Assembly: GCF_000314995.1 (NCBI RefSeq)
Contig: NZ_BAEO01000062.1
Span: forward strand, 62,001 to 126,000
Direction of reading: 5' to 3'
Length of the DNA: 64,000 nt
DNA from: Paraglaciecola arctica BSs20135
Lineage (GTDB): Bacteria; Pseudomonadota; Gammaproteobacteria; Enterobacterales; Alteromonadaceae
This document shows, piece by piece, positions 49,257 to 57,795 of the stretch. Both the position numbers and the translations under genes were made by a program. The notes under the pieces were generated by a model, which saw only the letters and a program-made list of their open reading frames with translations, searched no databases and was not told where the DNA came from. The first letter of the stretch is position 1, and the number at the start of each line of letters is the position of its first letter.

Positions 49257-51578
49257 CTATAACCATTTTGTGTTTAGATTCTCGTTGTACCATGTGATGA
49301 AATTATCTGCAGGGGTTGGTTTGCAAATGTAATACCCTTGCGCCAATTCACAGCCCCATTCAGCCAACAATGTTAAGGCTTCAATGGTCTCTACGCCTTC
49401 AGCCACCACATTCATATCAAAGCTATGAGCTAGGCTGATGACGGTTTTAACAATTTTTTGATCGCCGTCTTGTTGGTGTAACTTAAGTACAAAACTTTTA
49501 TCTACCTTTAAAGTATTCACCGGTAGATTTTGCAGATAGGCCATAGATGAATAACCTGTGCCAAAGTCATCTATAGCAATTTCAAACCCCTGATCTCTAA
49601 ACGCTTGCAGATGGGAAATGGCTTTATCATGGTCTTTAACTAAGTCACCTTCGGTTATTTCAAATGATAAACATTCAGTGCTTAAGTTTTTTGCTTTGAG
49701 TAATCCCAACACACGAGGTAGTAGCGCAGGATCCATAATATCTTTGGCCGAAAGGTTAATCGCAACTGATACATCTACCTTGGCATCTCTGAATTTAGCT
49801 GCATCATCGATTGCTCTATTGATGACCCAACTAGTTATATTTTCAATAAAACCCGCTTGTTCAGCAATCCCAATAAAGACCTCAGGTGAAACAAACCCCA
49901 AACGAGCATTGGTCCACCTTATTAAAGCTTCGACATGGGTGACTTTGCCTTTTTGCAAATCCAACTTCGGCTGATAGTTAAGACTCAATTCACCAATGGC
50001 ATGTTCAAGAGTGTTTTTGAGCTCGGTAATAATAGCAAGGCGTCTTGAGTAGCGTTCTTCAAGTTCAGGACTAAATGGCAACACAAACTTTCGAGTGATT
50101 TGTGCTTCATCCAACACTATATTCAAGCGCTTAAACACTTCTTCTGCGTTGTTTGCATCTTTAGGGCAATAAATTAAGCCCATAGCGACTTTGATATTTA
50201 TAATAACCTTCCCGGTATCGAAGGGCTCTTCTAAGACAGTTTTTAAGGATTGAATAAATTCTTCTGAGGGTTCATCCGTTGGCAGCCATAGTAATTCACC
50301 GCCAGTCAGCCTAGCCGCTACTCCATCGAATTGAGAGAGGCGCAGTGCCAACTCCTTTAAACAGCGATCGCCATTGTGATAACCAAAAATATCGTTAATG
50401 CCGCGAAAACCAAAAATGTTAATGCCGATGGCTAGAAATTGGGCATTATCTAAAAACCTTTGCTCAAGCAAAGATTTGACATGTTGTCGGTTAAACAGAG
50501 TCGTTAATGCATCATGTCTTACTCGATAGATGATTTCTTCTTCACGGGCCTGAATGTTATTCTGCATGGTGCCGAAAGCTTCAGATAATAGACTGACTTC
50601 CTTGGTTTTTGTGGGCACATTGGCATCTGTACTGTAATCTCCAATGGCGATCCTTTTCGCTATATCTGCCAAAACTACTAGTGGTTTGGATATTCTTCGC
50701 GAAAATAAAGCCGCTAACAATGCAGCCAGTAAAATAACAATGACACCTAATGCGGTAATATTAAATTGTAGCGATGTAAAGTCAGCAAATAATTGTTCCG
50801 CATCCTCAGATAAGGTTATAACGGTTTGGTGCTCTAAAGCATCACTCAAGGTGAATTGTTGAGATACGTAAGGGGTGTCTTTTGTTACGGTTATAGATAA
50901 CCAAGAAGGTCGTTCGTTTATCTGAGCTAATGCTTGAGCGGCAAGGGGAGCAGGCAAAGTACTGATTTTAAATATTTCGTTTTGCTGACTATATACTTGT
51001 AAGGTTGTTTCTAGCTGGGTAATTTCTTTTAATAGCGCAAGTATAGGATCACCTAATTTGAAACCTACCAGAGCGATTGCAATAGGTGTTGGTGCGTCAA
51101 TCGTCAACATAATAACCTGATAAAGCTGGTTGTTAAGCATCATCAGCGATGAGTACCCACCTTCTTTAATAATTGTGTCTATTACTTCAGGGTAAGGAAA
51201 GTTTTGATCTACTTTAAGCACAGCTGGAACGCTGGTGATGGAATTACCTTTTAATGACACTAGCGCCATCAAGTCAGCCTCAATACGTTGCCCATGATTA
51301 AATAGGGCACTGTCAATTGTGCCTTTATCACCAGAAGCAACCGCTTGCTTAAAGCCAAAATCTGCAGTTAGCACAGAGGCTGATACGTATAGTAGCTCTT
51401 CACGGTTATGTAATACCCGTTGCAATACGTTTTCTGCTATTGAGAAGTCTCGGTTTAATCTTTCTCGAGTTTGTTCGTCAGTTGCTATCCACACGTTGAT
51501 AAATGTTGTGATGGCAGTTAACAAAACTAGGCCAACCACTAGCCTAAAGATGCTTTGATTAAGGGGAGTTTGAGTCAA
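49257..51578 (-). CDS. membrane GGDEF-EAL c-di-GMP phosphodiesterase, GGDEF degenerate
   Basis: A 773-residue inner-membrane protein. Helix one (about 10-30) and helix two (about 270-292) flank a periplasmic sensor domain, followed by HAMP (about 293-345). The GGDEF domain has TGGELLWLP where GGDEF should be, so cyclase activity is probably lost. The EAL domain is intact: HVEALIRWTN, DDFGTGYSSMAYL, and Glu/Lys in LKVDKSFV and VVAEGVET, predicting c-di-GMP hydrolysis. The start is TTG 51578, directly after the TAG of the cupredoxin gene and in the same frame, with GAGG ten bases before it. No better start exists before the first helix. Periplasmic redox or ligand input may thus control c-di-GMP. 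Confidence 0.9.
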   Translation of the reverse strand: MTQTPLNQSIFRLVVGLVLLTAITTFINVWIATDEQTRERLNRDFSIAENVLQRVLHNREELLYVSASVLTADFGFKQAVASGDKGTIDSALFNHGQRIEADLMALVSLKGNSITSVPAVLKVDQNFPYPEVIDTIIKEGGYSSLMMLNNQLYQVIMLTIDAPTPIAIALVGFKLGDPILALLKEITQLETTLQVYSQQNEIFKISTLPAPLAAQALAQINERPSWLSITVTKDTPYVSQQFTLSDALEHQTVITLSEDAEQLFADFTSLQFNITALGVIVILLAALLAALFSRRISKPLVVLADIAKRIAIGDYSTDANVPTKTKEVSLLSEAFGTMQNNIQAREEEIIYRVRHDALTTLFNRQHVKSLLEQRFLDNAQFLAIGINIFGFRGINDIFGYHNGDRCLKELALRLSQFDGVAARLTGGELLWLPTDEPSEEFIQSLKTVLEEPFDTGKVIINIKVAMGLIYCPKDANNAEEVFKRLNIVLDEAQITRKFVLPFSPELEERYSRRLAIITELKNTLEHAIGELSLNYQPKLDLQKGKVTHVEALIRWTNARLGFVSPEVFIGIAEQAGFIENITSWVINRAIDDAAKFRDAKVDVSVAINLSAKDIMDPALLPRVLGLLKAKNLSTECLSFEITEGDLVKDHDKAISHLQAFRDQGFEIAIDDFGTGYSSMAYLQNLPVNTLKVDKSFVLKLHQQDGDQKIVKTVISLAHSFDMNVVAEGVETIEALTLLAEWGCELAQGYYICKPTPADNFITWYNENLNTKWL

Positions 51579-52277
51579 CTATTTATTTCCTCGAGCAAAT
51601 TTTTTCGATTTAAAGGTACGTTGAGTCGCAGGGACTATCTCTTCGAGTAAGGTCAATTCGATAACAAATGGGCTCTGTGTAAATTCACTGGGTAACAGGA
51701 TGTCTTTTCTGTCTGATTTGTTAGCAGACAATTTGGGATGCCACAGCTTCACGGCTATACCGGCTGTGGGCACTTCGGCTATGCCTTGTGCGTTGGTAAT
51801 TGATGTGTAGTTGTTTTCAGCGACGTAGATATAGCCAACCATTTGATCGTGAATATTACATCCAAGCACCACAATACCTGATTGTTCAAAGGTCAATTGT
51901 TTCGACTCACCCCCATTGAACATTTTTATTTCGAATGGTTTTGGTTTAGAAAAGCTATAAATATGATGACGTGTGTTGTCACTATTGGGAAATGCGACAC
52001 TTTGATTTTTTTGGATAATCAATACTTGTGGCAAAAACTGCAAATTGACCTGATCCATTATTGCTACGTCTGTAATATTAAGAGTACTGGGTGCATCTCC
52101 ATTAAAACTCACCACAACATTTTCGACTGGGTTACCAAACTGATCGACTACACGTATTGACTCAGCCGAGACATTAAAACACCACAATAATAAAAAAATC
52201 AGAAAGCTACAGATATCTATTCGCTGAGTAATAAAGTTGCAATTGCTGCCAAATATTGGTGTTTTCATGGTGCTCAA
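51579..52277 (-). CDS. periplasmic cupredoxin (MauL-like methylamine-utilization type protein)
   Basis: A 232-residue exported protein (229 if ATG 52268 is the start). A signal peptide ends near NVSAES. It has the type I copper motif Cys140-x2-His143-x2-Met146 in LGCNIHDQMVGY with His104/His105 in NTRHHIYSF as the first ligand, and a carboxypeptidase-like repeat with VVDQFGNPVENVVVSFNG at the N-terminus. Such proteins are often called methylamine utilization protein, but no mau genes are here. It is followed, without any spacer and in the same frame, by the phosphodiesterase gene. The copper site suggests electron transfer or redox sensing in the periplasm, perhaps feeding the neighbouring sensor; this is inference. 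Confidence 0.83.
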   Translation of the reverse strand: MSTMKTPIFGSNCNFITQRIDICSFLIFLLLWCFNVSAESIRVVDQFGNPVENVVVSFNGDAPSTLNITDVAIMDQVNLQFLPQVLIIQKNQSVAFPNSDNTRHHIYSFSKPKPFEIKMFNGGESKQLTFEQSGIVVLGCNIHDQMVGYIYVAENNYTSITNAQGIAEVPTAGIAVKLWHPKLSANKSDRKDILLPSEFTQSPFVIELTLLEEIVPATQRTFKSKKFARGNK

Positions 52278-52404
52278 TACTTCTTGTTTTGCGCTTTATA
52301 TAAGACCGTTTAATCCCATATAAATGTTTTTCTTTGGAGTAACTTAGCAGAATTTTTTTGCTTATTCTTAAACAATGCTTTTGTAGCTAAAATTTAAAAC
52401 AACG

Positions 52405-52929
52405 TTAATTCCAAATAAAACGCAGTTGCTCTTTCGAAATCTCTATTTCATCAGCCGGACGTCTAAAGGAAAGGCTATTTATTTCTGCTAGGTTAAATAA
52501 AACTAACTCGTCAAAATCATTTATCAGGCTTTGTTTAATGGACTTTGCAATGTGTTGGGAGTCGGTGTAGGAATCTTTCTCCACTTTAAATCTGTCCAGT
52601 TTTAAGTTATCAAAAATATATGATTCAGAAAAATCGTGATATTTCATGTCACCAATAAATACCAGTGTCGCAACAAAATGTTGTTGATCATCCTGGGCCG
52701 ATACCGTCATTTGTAACTTAATTGATTGATCTAATGTGTCAATGAGTATCTTGGCATCGGAAAAAGTGGCTTTGCTGCCTTGAAAAGACTTATCAATGGG
52801 GAACTGCAGTGCTAAATTTCTATTGATCGTTTTAGCTTTTACCAGTTGCACTGATCTTTCTACTTGAGAATACGCTGAACAGTTCCACAGAATACAAAGT
52901 CCAAGAACTAAAATTAGTTGTTTAATCAC
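52405..52929 (-). CDS. DUF1439/YceB-like exported protein
   Basis: A 174-residue exported protein with a tentative match to DUF1439 (YceB group), based on alternating strands in an SMP/BPI-like lipid-binding pattern (SFQGSKATFSDAKILIDTL, LQMTVSAQDDQQHFVATLVF). GTG 52929 is the likely start: AGGAG lies eight bases upstream, while the ATG at 52962 has no such site. The signal segment contains LCILWNCSAYSQ; the lipobox is poor, so cleavage after AYS is as likely as lipidation at the Cys. It starts 14 bases after the ZntB-like gene and ends the mlaC-zntB-DUF1439 group. Confidence 0.65.
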   Translation of the reverse strand: MIKQLILVLGLCILWNCSAYSQVERSVQLVKAKTINRNLALQFPIDKSFQGSKATFSDAKILIDTLDQSIKLQMTVSAQDDQQHFVATLVFIGDMKYHDFSESYIFDNLKLDRFKVEKDSYTDSQHIAKSIKQSLINDFDELVLFNLAEINSLSFRRPADEIEISKEQLRFIWN

Positions 52930-52943
52930 GCGCTTTACTCCTA

Positions 52944-53924
52944 TTAAAACCACTTTTTCCACAACATACCTATCAGCGACATTATGGCTAATATAACCAT
53001 AGCTGAAGATAAGTAGAAAAATGCTTTAGGCTCTACAGTTCCGGGTAAACCCGCTACATTCATACCAAATATTCCAGTTAAAAAAGATAAGGGTAAAAAT
53101 ATGGCGGTGACTAAAGATAACACATACATACGCATACCTTGTTGCTCAGCAATACGATTGCGCAACTCATCTTGTAATACCATGGCGCGTTCTTTAGCTA
53201 AGTCTAGATCTTCGACGTAGCGAGTCATACGGTCAGTTTGATCCCGCAACTCAAAAGCTTGTTGTTGGTTTAGGGATTTATTGAAACGATACATTGCGTC
53301 CAGTGCATCACGTTGCGGCGCTAAATAACGACGCATTGCGGCGGCTTGTCTGCGTATCATAGAGAGTTTAATTCTGTCTTGTTTTGCTGATTTATCTAAA
53401 GCTTCGAATTCAGTTAGATCTTCATCTAGGACATCAACAGTTTCGCTGATCCTATCGGCAATTTTGGTGATGATTTTTAAGGTTAAATCCATTGGAGATG
53501 AAGCGATATAGCCTTTTTCTAAATCTTCTCTGACGTCTTGCACAGATAATAATTTACGATCTTTACGCCTTGCAGAAATCAAAGTGTGTTCGCCGATCCA
53601 TAATCGTAATGACACCATATCTTCCGGATCGGCATCAGGATTACGATTAATGCCACGTAAATACACCAACATACCATCACCAAACTGCATTGCTTTCGGG
53701 CGGGTTTCAGCGGTACACAGCGCGTCTATAATTTCGGTTTGTAACCCCAAGCCTTGTAAACATTCTTTTGAGTCTGGTGCATCCGATTGAATATGAAGCC
53801 AATTAAAGCCAGAAGCAACCGTACCATCATCAAGCGGCTTAATTGTCGGTGATATAGCCGTTACTTTTGTGTCGATATTAAGCGCCCACAACATAGCTTT
53901 AGATGTTTGGTCTGTTTGGTTCAT
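52944..53924 (-). CDS. zntB: ZntB/CorA-family divalent cation transporter
   Basis: A 326-residue channel-type transporter of the CorA superfamily. A large N-terminal cytoplasmic domain (to about 260) with a long helix (RDQTDRMTRYVEDLDLAKERA, cut here to its core DLDLAKERA) precedes two C-terminal helices. The pore motif GMN (287-289) in FLTGIFGMNVAGLPG is followed by LPG, as in ZntB rather than typical CorA, whose loop differs. ZntB of E. coli takes up zinc driven by protons. It begins 12 bases after the MlaC-like gene and ends with KKWF. Zinc versus magnesium cannot be decided with certainty. Confidence 0.85.
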   Translation of the reverse strand: MNQTDQTSKAMLWALNIDTKVTAISPTIKPLDDGTVASGFNWLHIQSDAPDSKECLQGLGLQTEIIDALCTAETRPKAMQFGDGMLVYLRGINRNPDADPEDMVSLRLWIGEHTLISARRKDRKLLSVQDVREDLEKGYIASSPMDLTLKIITKIADRISETVDVLDEDLTEFEALDKSAKQDRIKLSMIRRQAAAMRRYLAPQRDALDAMYRFNKSLNQQQAFELRDQTDRMTRYVEDLDLAKERAMVLQDELRNRIAEQQGMRMYVLSLVTAIFLPLSFLTGIFGMNVAGLPGTVEPKAFFYLSSAMVILAIMSLIGMLWKKWF

Positions 53925-53936
53925 TTAGTCTTCTGG

Positions 53937-54557
53937 CTACTTTGCAGTTTTAGGGTGTTTAGCACTTTTTTCTCGCATAAAATCGATAACCGAATCAATG
54001 CCTTTCTGACGGATCATTGGTGCGAATTCGGCCCGCTTTGATTGCACTAGGCTTATGCCTTCAGCTACTAAGTCAAAGGCTTTCCACTGGCCTTCCTTAT
54101 TACGACGCACTTGAAAAGTGATGCTGATATCTGGTTTACCTGCATCTTTTATTAGGGCTTTAACAGATACGGTTTTCTTGTTTTCGGTAGGACGAGAGGG
54201 TTCGAACTCTACAGTTTGATTAGTGTAACTACTTAAAGAATTAGAGTAAGTGGTTAACAAATACAATCTAAATTGCTCAAAATATAGCTCTAACTTTTCA
54301 CGTGGAATATCTTTTGCCTGAGTGCCCAAAACACTAAGTGCCGCATAAACGTGATCTACGTGAGGCATTAACTGTTGTTCTACAATATTTCTCAATGCTT
54401 CAGGATCATTTTTTATTAAGGTTTGATCTTGTTTCATTTTAGCAAAAGTGACAGACGCTACATCTTTAACAAACACATAGGGGTCGTCTGATTGGTTTGC
54501 TGAAGCAGCAAAACTAATTGTCATAATTAGAATGGCTAGCTTAATCGATTTGAACAT
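53937..54557 (-). CDS. MlaC/Ttg2D-family phospholipid-binding periplasmic protein (paralog)
   Basis: A 206-residue homolog of the truncated gene at 2-625. ATG 54557 has GGAG nine bases upstream and yields MFKSIKLAILIMTISFAASA as signal peptide. The same conserved blocks occur: EQQLMPHVDHVYAALSVLG, the Tyr/Leu-rich middle YFEQFRLYLLTTYSN, FQVRRNKEGQWKAFDLVAEGI and FAPMIRQKGIDSVIDFM. It leads a three-gene run with the ZntB-like and DUF1439-like genes. No MCE-domain or mlaEF gene is adjacent, so it either serves a distant Mla transporter or has taken another lipid-carrying role. Confidence 0.87.
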   Translation of the reverse strand: MFKSIKLAILIMTISFAASANQSDDPYVFVKDVASVTFAKMKQDQTLIKNDPEALRNIVEQQLMPHVDHVYAALSVLGTQAKDIPREKLELYFEQFRLYLLTTYSNSLSSYTNQTVEFEPSRPTENKKTVSVKALIKDAGKPDISITFQVRRNKEGQWKAFDLVAEGISLVQSKRAEFAPMIRQKGIDSVIDFMREKSAKHPKTAK

Positions 54558-54675
54558 TGAGTAAATCTCCAAGGGTATTCCCTAGTATTTATATTACCCG
54601 ACATTGTACTATTGGTTTGCCCTGACTGGAATCTAAAAGGGAAACAAATGCCCCTTCAATGAGTGAGAATTGTAA

Positions 54676-55113
54676 TTGCCTCTAATCAACCTAAGTAAAA
54701 ACAATAATTTTGGCAGTTTTGTATATTGGGTTTTGGCCTTAGTATGTTTTTTATCAGGTCTGTATTTGAGCCAAATTTCATGGTTACAGGCAGAATGGTT
54801 TTCTCGTTCCGGATGTCTTGTAGTGGTACTGGGTATATGGTCAAGTATTGGTGTGGTTTTTCATGAAAAGATTATCTCTCGTCGCGCAAACTGGATACGT
54901 AATAAAGAACTCAGACAACTGAAGGCTAGATTATTAGATGATTCAGAAATTGCGCTGGGTATTGATCAGGTTAATGCTGATCACGACCAGCGCCTTAGTT
55001 TAGCCATACAGGACCTGCGCTTGTCTATAGGTGTGCTTGAAATGTCATTGTTAATTAGCGGCACTTTAGTTTGGGGATTTGGTGATTTGATAGTGCAGGC
55101 GATACCTTTGTAA
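54676..55113 (+). CDS. hypothetical membrane protein
   Basis: A 145-residue protein I do not recognise. It has three predicted helices: about 12-31 (FVYWVLALVCFLSGLYLSQI), 42-61 and 118-140, with a charged helical middle (SRRANWIRNKELRQLKARLLDD). The only start is TTG 54676, with a stop directly upstream in frame and GAGTGAGA about seven bases before. Divergent from the MlaC paralog; 118 bases lie between them. The signature suggests a small inner-membrane protein, but the start codon and lack of family lower certainty. Confidence 0.55.
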   Translation: MPLINLSKNNNFGSFVYWVLALVCFLSGLYLSQISWLQAEWFSRSGCLVVVLGIWSSIGVVFHEKIISRRANWIRNKELRQLKARLLDDSEIALGIDQVNADHDQRLSLAIQDLRLSIGVLEMSLLISGTLVWGFGDLIVQAIPL

Positions 55114-55311
55114 CGAACAAATCTAAAATTCTCATTTACCGATCTTTTTTTATTTCCTTAGAACTCCTTCTATAATAGCTCTGACAAATAATGAAACATA
55201 TTCTTACTTAGTGTGTAAATTTTTCACATTATGATTTTAACGTCGTCGGTAAAAAATTACTTATTTTAAAAAAGACCAATAAAAACAATTAGTTAACTTT
55301 GTTTTTATGTT

Positions 55312-55327
55312 TGGCACAGATGTCGCA
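55312..55327 (+). promoter_or_regulatory. possible sigma54 promoter upstream of the DUF1328 gene
   Basis: TGGCAC (55312-55317), five bases, TCGCA (55323-55327) keeps exact -24/-12 spacing with one base off the -12 consensus. Transcription would begin near 55338, about 40 bases before the DUF1328 start. Upstream is AT-rich; no clear enhancer is seen. Confidence 0.45.
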
Positions 55328-55376
55328 TAGTTAAATGCGTAACATTATTCATTTTAACAAACGAGAGGAAACCACT

Positions 55377-55553
55377 ATGTTGGGCTGGGCATTAACTTTT
55401 TTTATCATCGCAATCATAGCGGCAGTATTTGGTTTTGGTGGTATAGCAGGCGCCGCAACCGGCATTGCTAAAATCATATTTTTTATCTTTATAGTGTTGT
55501 TGGTGTTATCACTTATCTCAAACGCACTAAGAGGAAAATCGCCGAAAATTTAG
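55377..55553 (+). CDS. DUF1328 (YtjA/UPF0391) small membrane protein
   Basis: A 58-residue two-helix membrane protein of the YtjA type: [25 protein letters not shown] and [27 protein letters not shown] lies seven bases before ATG 55377; the frame extends upstream without signal-like features. The family is very common and unassigned in function, with stress-linked expression in some species. It begins a run with a small lipoprotein and a 57-residue membrane protein, perhaps under the sigma54-like site at 55312. Confidence 0.87.
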   Translation: MLGWALTFFIIAIIAAVFGFGGIAGAATGIAKIIFFIFIVLLVLSLISNALRGKSPKI

Positions 55554-55609
55554 CGGTCACAAACCTTAACAAATGTTTTCATTTTAATTTTAAATAAACG
55601 GAGAGAACC

Positions 55610-55801
55610 ATGAAAAACTTAAAATATTTTACAACGACTTTACTTGCCTTAACTGCTGTATTTGCTTTATCTGCTTGTGATGATGGAGCAGAAAATGCAG
55701 GTGAAAAACTTGACGAAATGGCAACAGACGCAGGCAATGCAGTTGAAGATGCATGTGAAGATTTAAAAGAAGCGGCTAAAGCGGAAAACAAAGACTGTTA
55801 A
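55610..55801 (+). CDS. small acidic lipoprotein
   Basis: A 63-residue lipoprotein: signal with lipobox LSAC (Cys23), then an acidic helical segment DDGAENAGEKLDEMATDAGNA ending in NKDC. The mature helix has a regular 11-residue-like pattern resembling stress-inducible small lipoproteins (entericidin- or YtxH-like in style), but I cannot assign a family. GGAGAG precedes ATG 55610. A terminator follows closely, so it ends the transcript that probably includes the DUF1328 gene. Confidence 0.75.
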   Translation: MKNLKYFTTTLLALTAVFALSACDDGAENAGEKLDEMATDAGNAVEDACEDLKEAAKAENKDC

Positions 55802-55821
55802 TCGCTAAAGCAATTAAGAAA

Positions 55822-55843
55822 AAGGGCTTCGTGCCCTTTTTTT
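55822..55843 (+). terminator. rho-independent terminator after the small lipoprotein gene
   Basis: AAGGGC (55822-55827) pairs with GCCCTT (55833-55838) over TTCGT and runs into TTTTT. Confidence 0.85.
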
Positions 55844-55900
55844 ATGGCTGTAGTTCAATCGAGATCGAGCTATAGAAGTTTATAACACGAGGATAAGCAG

Positions 55901-56074
55901 ATGTTATTAAAAGTATTAATGATAATTGTAATTGTAACAGTAGGGTTTTTGATCAGCGCTACAAGTCTTGGTGATGGTGGGTTTTTAACCACATTTTTAA
56001 TGGCGTTTGGACTTTTCAGTGTGATCGGTTTAATTGCGCTGGTTATCTTGGTCAATAAAAATAAACAAAAGTAG
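55901..56074 (+). CDS. 57-residue two-helix membrane protein
   Basis: A short frame reading MLLKVLMIIVIVTVGFLISA, then TSLGDGGFLTTFLMAFGLFSV and VIGLIALVILVNKNKQK. Two hydrophobic helices are joined by a Gly-rich turn and the C-terminus is basic, as expected for a small inner-membrane protein with its tail in the cytoplasm. CGAGGA lies eight bases before ATG 55901, which makes translation credible. It is downstream of a terminator and upstream of the DUF2254 gene and has no family I recognise. Confidence 0.6.
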   Translation: MLLKVLMIIVIVTVGFLISATSLGDGGFLTTFLMAFGLFSVIGLIALVILVNKNKQK

Positions 56075-56472
56075 CTTCGATTGTAAGAAATTATTTGCTC
56101 TGTCTGTTGTATCAATTGTTGATGCGCGGCCTGAAATATTCAGGAAAAATATGACAATTATATTCTTTTTATAATCACTATGGTATTCGCGCCATTTCCC
56201 ACTTTTTTTAGCGCAAGGAAGGTTAAAACTTTTGTTTTAACACAAGGAAAGTTAAAACTTTTCACGGATTTTGATTAAGATTTTTAAATCTCGCTAAGAA
56301 GTCATTTCTCTAATGGGATGGGTATAAATTCGAATATCTGCTAATTCAAGTCTACAGTAAATGATAGACGGCGAAAATCGTCAAACAGTTGAACTTATCC
56401 TAATTGTTCAACGGTGAAGGAAGGCATAGTCGGCTTTTTATTGTTATCACGTTATTAAAACAAGGAGATATG
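56075..56472. other. non-coding region upstream of the DUF2254 gene
   Basis: About 400 bases without a credible gene; it contains the 29-base-period repeat at 56214-56262. Confidence 0.5.
56214..56262. repeat. tandem direct repeat with nested inverted repeat
   Basis: CAAGGAAGGTTAAAACTTTT (56214-56233) recurs with one change as CAAGGAAAGTTAAAACTTTT (56243-56262), a 29-base period. The first copy contains GTTAAAAC-TTTT-GTTTTAAC, a perfect inverted repeat (56222-56241). Such a layout upstream of a gene could be a regulator-binding site. Confidence 0.6.
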
Positions 56473-57795
56473 ATGCAATTTAATATCATCAAGTATGCAC
56501 CCATAATAGAAAAAGCTCGCACTAGTTTTTGGTTTGTCCCTAGCTTTATGGTGTTCGCTTCTATGGTTCTGGCTGGTTGTGCGGTCTACATCGATGCTTT
56601 GATTATTGATAATTTTGAACTCAAAATTCCATTTATTTATGGAATAGATATTGATGCTATTCGAACTTTGTTGGCGACTATTGCAGGGGCTATGATTACG
56701 GTCACCAGTATTGCGTTTTCTATCACTATTGTTGCTTTAACCTTAGCTTCCTCCCAATTTGGTCCACGTTTATTGCGTAACTTTATGATGGATACGGGGA
56801 CGCAAGTTGTGCTGGGTTCTTTTATCTCGAATTTTTTATATTGTATTCTGGTATTTTGTGCCATTAGCTTTCAAGAACCCTATACTTTTAAACCTGGATT
56901 GACTGTGATTATTGCTGTGATGATGACTTGTTTAAGCGTCGGAGTTTTGATCTACTTTATTCATCATGTAGCTAAGTCAATTCAAGCAGATGTGGTTATC
57001 GACGATGTTTACCAAGAGTTACAAAGTGGTATTGAAAACCTCTTTCCCTCAGTTGAAAAGCAGCAAGACCCTGCAAAAATTAATGATCCAATTGATTTTA
57101 CGCAGCGGATCAATCATGTAAACGTATCTGCAAAGTGTAGTGGCTATATTGAGACTATTGATCACCAAGCTCTGTTAACGCTTGCTGCTGCAAACGAGGT
57201 GCTGATTGAGTGTCGCTTTAGCCCTGGAGATTTTGTTGTTCAAGACTCTGTTATAGCGGTTGTTCATTCAGATAATTTAGTGAATGAAAAAGTAGTCAAA
57301 CAAACATCAGCTCTATTTGTATTAGGGGCATACAGAACACCTGTGCAAGATCCTGAGTTTGCTATTCATCAGTTGGTCGAAATTGCTTTACGTGCGCTTT
57401 CACCTGGTATTAACGACCCTTATTCTGCAATAACATGCATAGATAAACTCAATTCAGTATTGTGCGGACTCACTAACAGGGTATTTCCGGCTAAGGAGCA
57501 TTATGACCAAGCTGGCATGTTGCGGTTAGTGTGTAAGGTTTTAACCTTTACAGATATCGCCAGCGCTGCTTTTGAACAAATCAGGCAACAAGCCAATAAT
57601 AATGTTGCCGTCACAATAAGACTACTCGAGTCATTACATAACTTAATGATGTTTGCCCAAAATGACGAGCAACAACACTTCATTATTAGCCAAACTAAAA
57701 AGATTGAAGAGCAACAAAATAAGCAACCGCTAGCCAAAGACGATACACAAGTCATTAACAGCAAAGTTGCCTTGATTTATTCAGCATTTAAATAG
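56473..57795 (+). CDS. DUF2254 membrane protein
   Basis: A 440-residue inner-membrane protein of the DUF2254 family. Four helices lie in the first 170 residues, with the family block TLLATIAGAMITVTSIAFS then ALTLASSQFGPRLLRNFM and DTGTQVVLGSFISNF. The soluble remainder includes SPGDFVVQDSVIAVV and the conserved ALRALSPGINDPYSAI, typical of DUF2254. AGGAG at 56463-56467 fits ATG 56473 (five-base spacing) better than ATG 56470. The function of the family is unknown; it is often near envelope-stress and ion-transport genes. It is monocistronic. Confidence 0.87.
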   Translation: MQFNIIKYAPIIEKARTSFWFVPSFMVFASMVLAGCAVYIDALIIDNFELKIPFIYGIDIDAIRTLLATIAGAMITVTSIAFSITIVALTLASSQFGPRLLRNFMMDTGTQVVLGSFISNFLYCILVFCAISFQEPYTFKPGLTVIIAVMMTCLSVGVLIYFIHHVAKSIQADVVIDDVYQELQSGIENLFPSVEKQQDPAKINDPIDFTQRINHVNVSAKCSGYIETIDHQALLTLAAANEVLIECRFSPGDFVVQDSVIAVVHSDNLVNEKVVKQTSALFVLGAYRTPVQDPEFAIHQLVEIALRALSPGINDPYSAITCIDKLNSVLCGLTNRVFPAKEHYDQAGMLRLVCKVLTFTDIASAAFEQIRQQANNNVAVTIRLLESLHNLMMFAQNDEQQHFIISQTKKIEEQQNKQPLAKDDTQVINSKVALIYSAFK

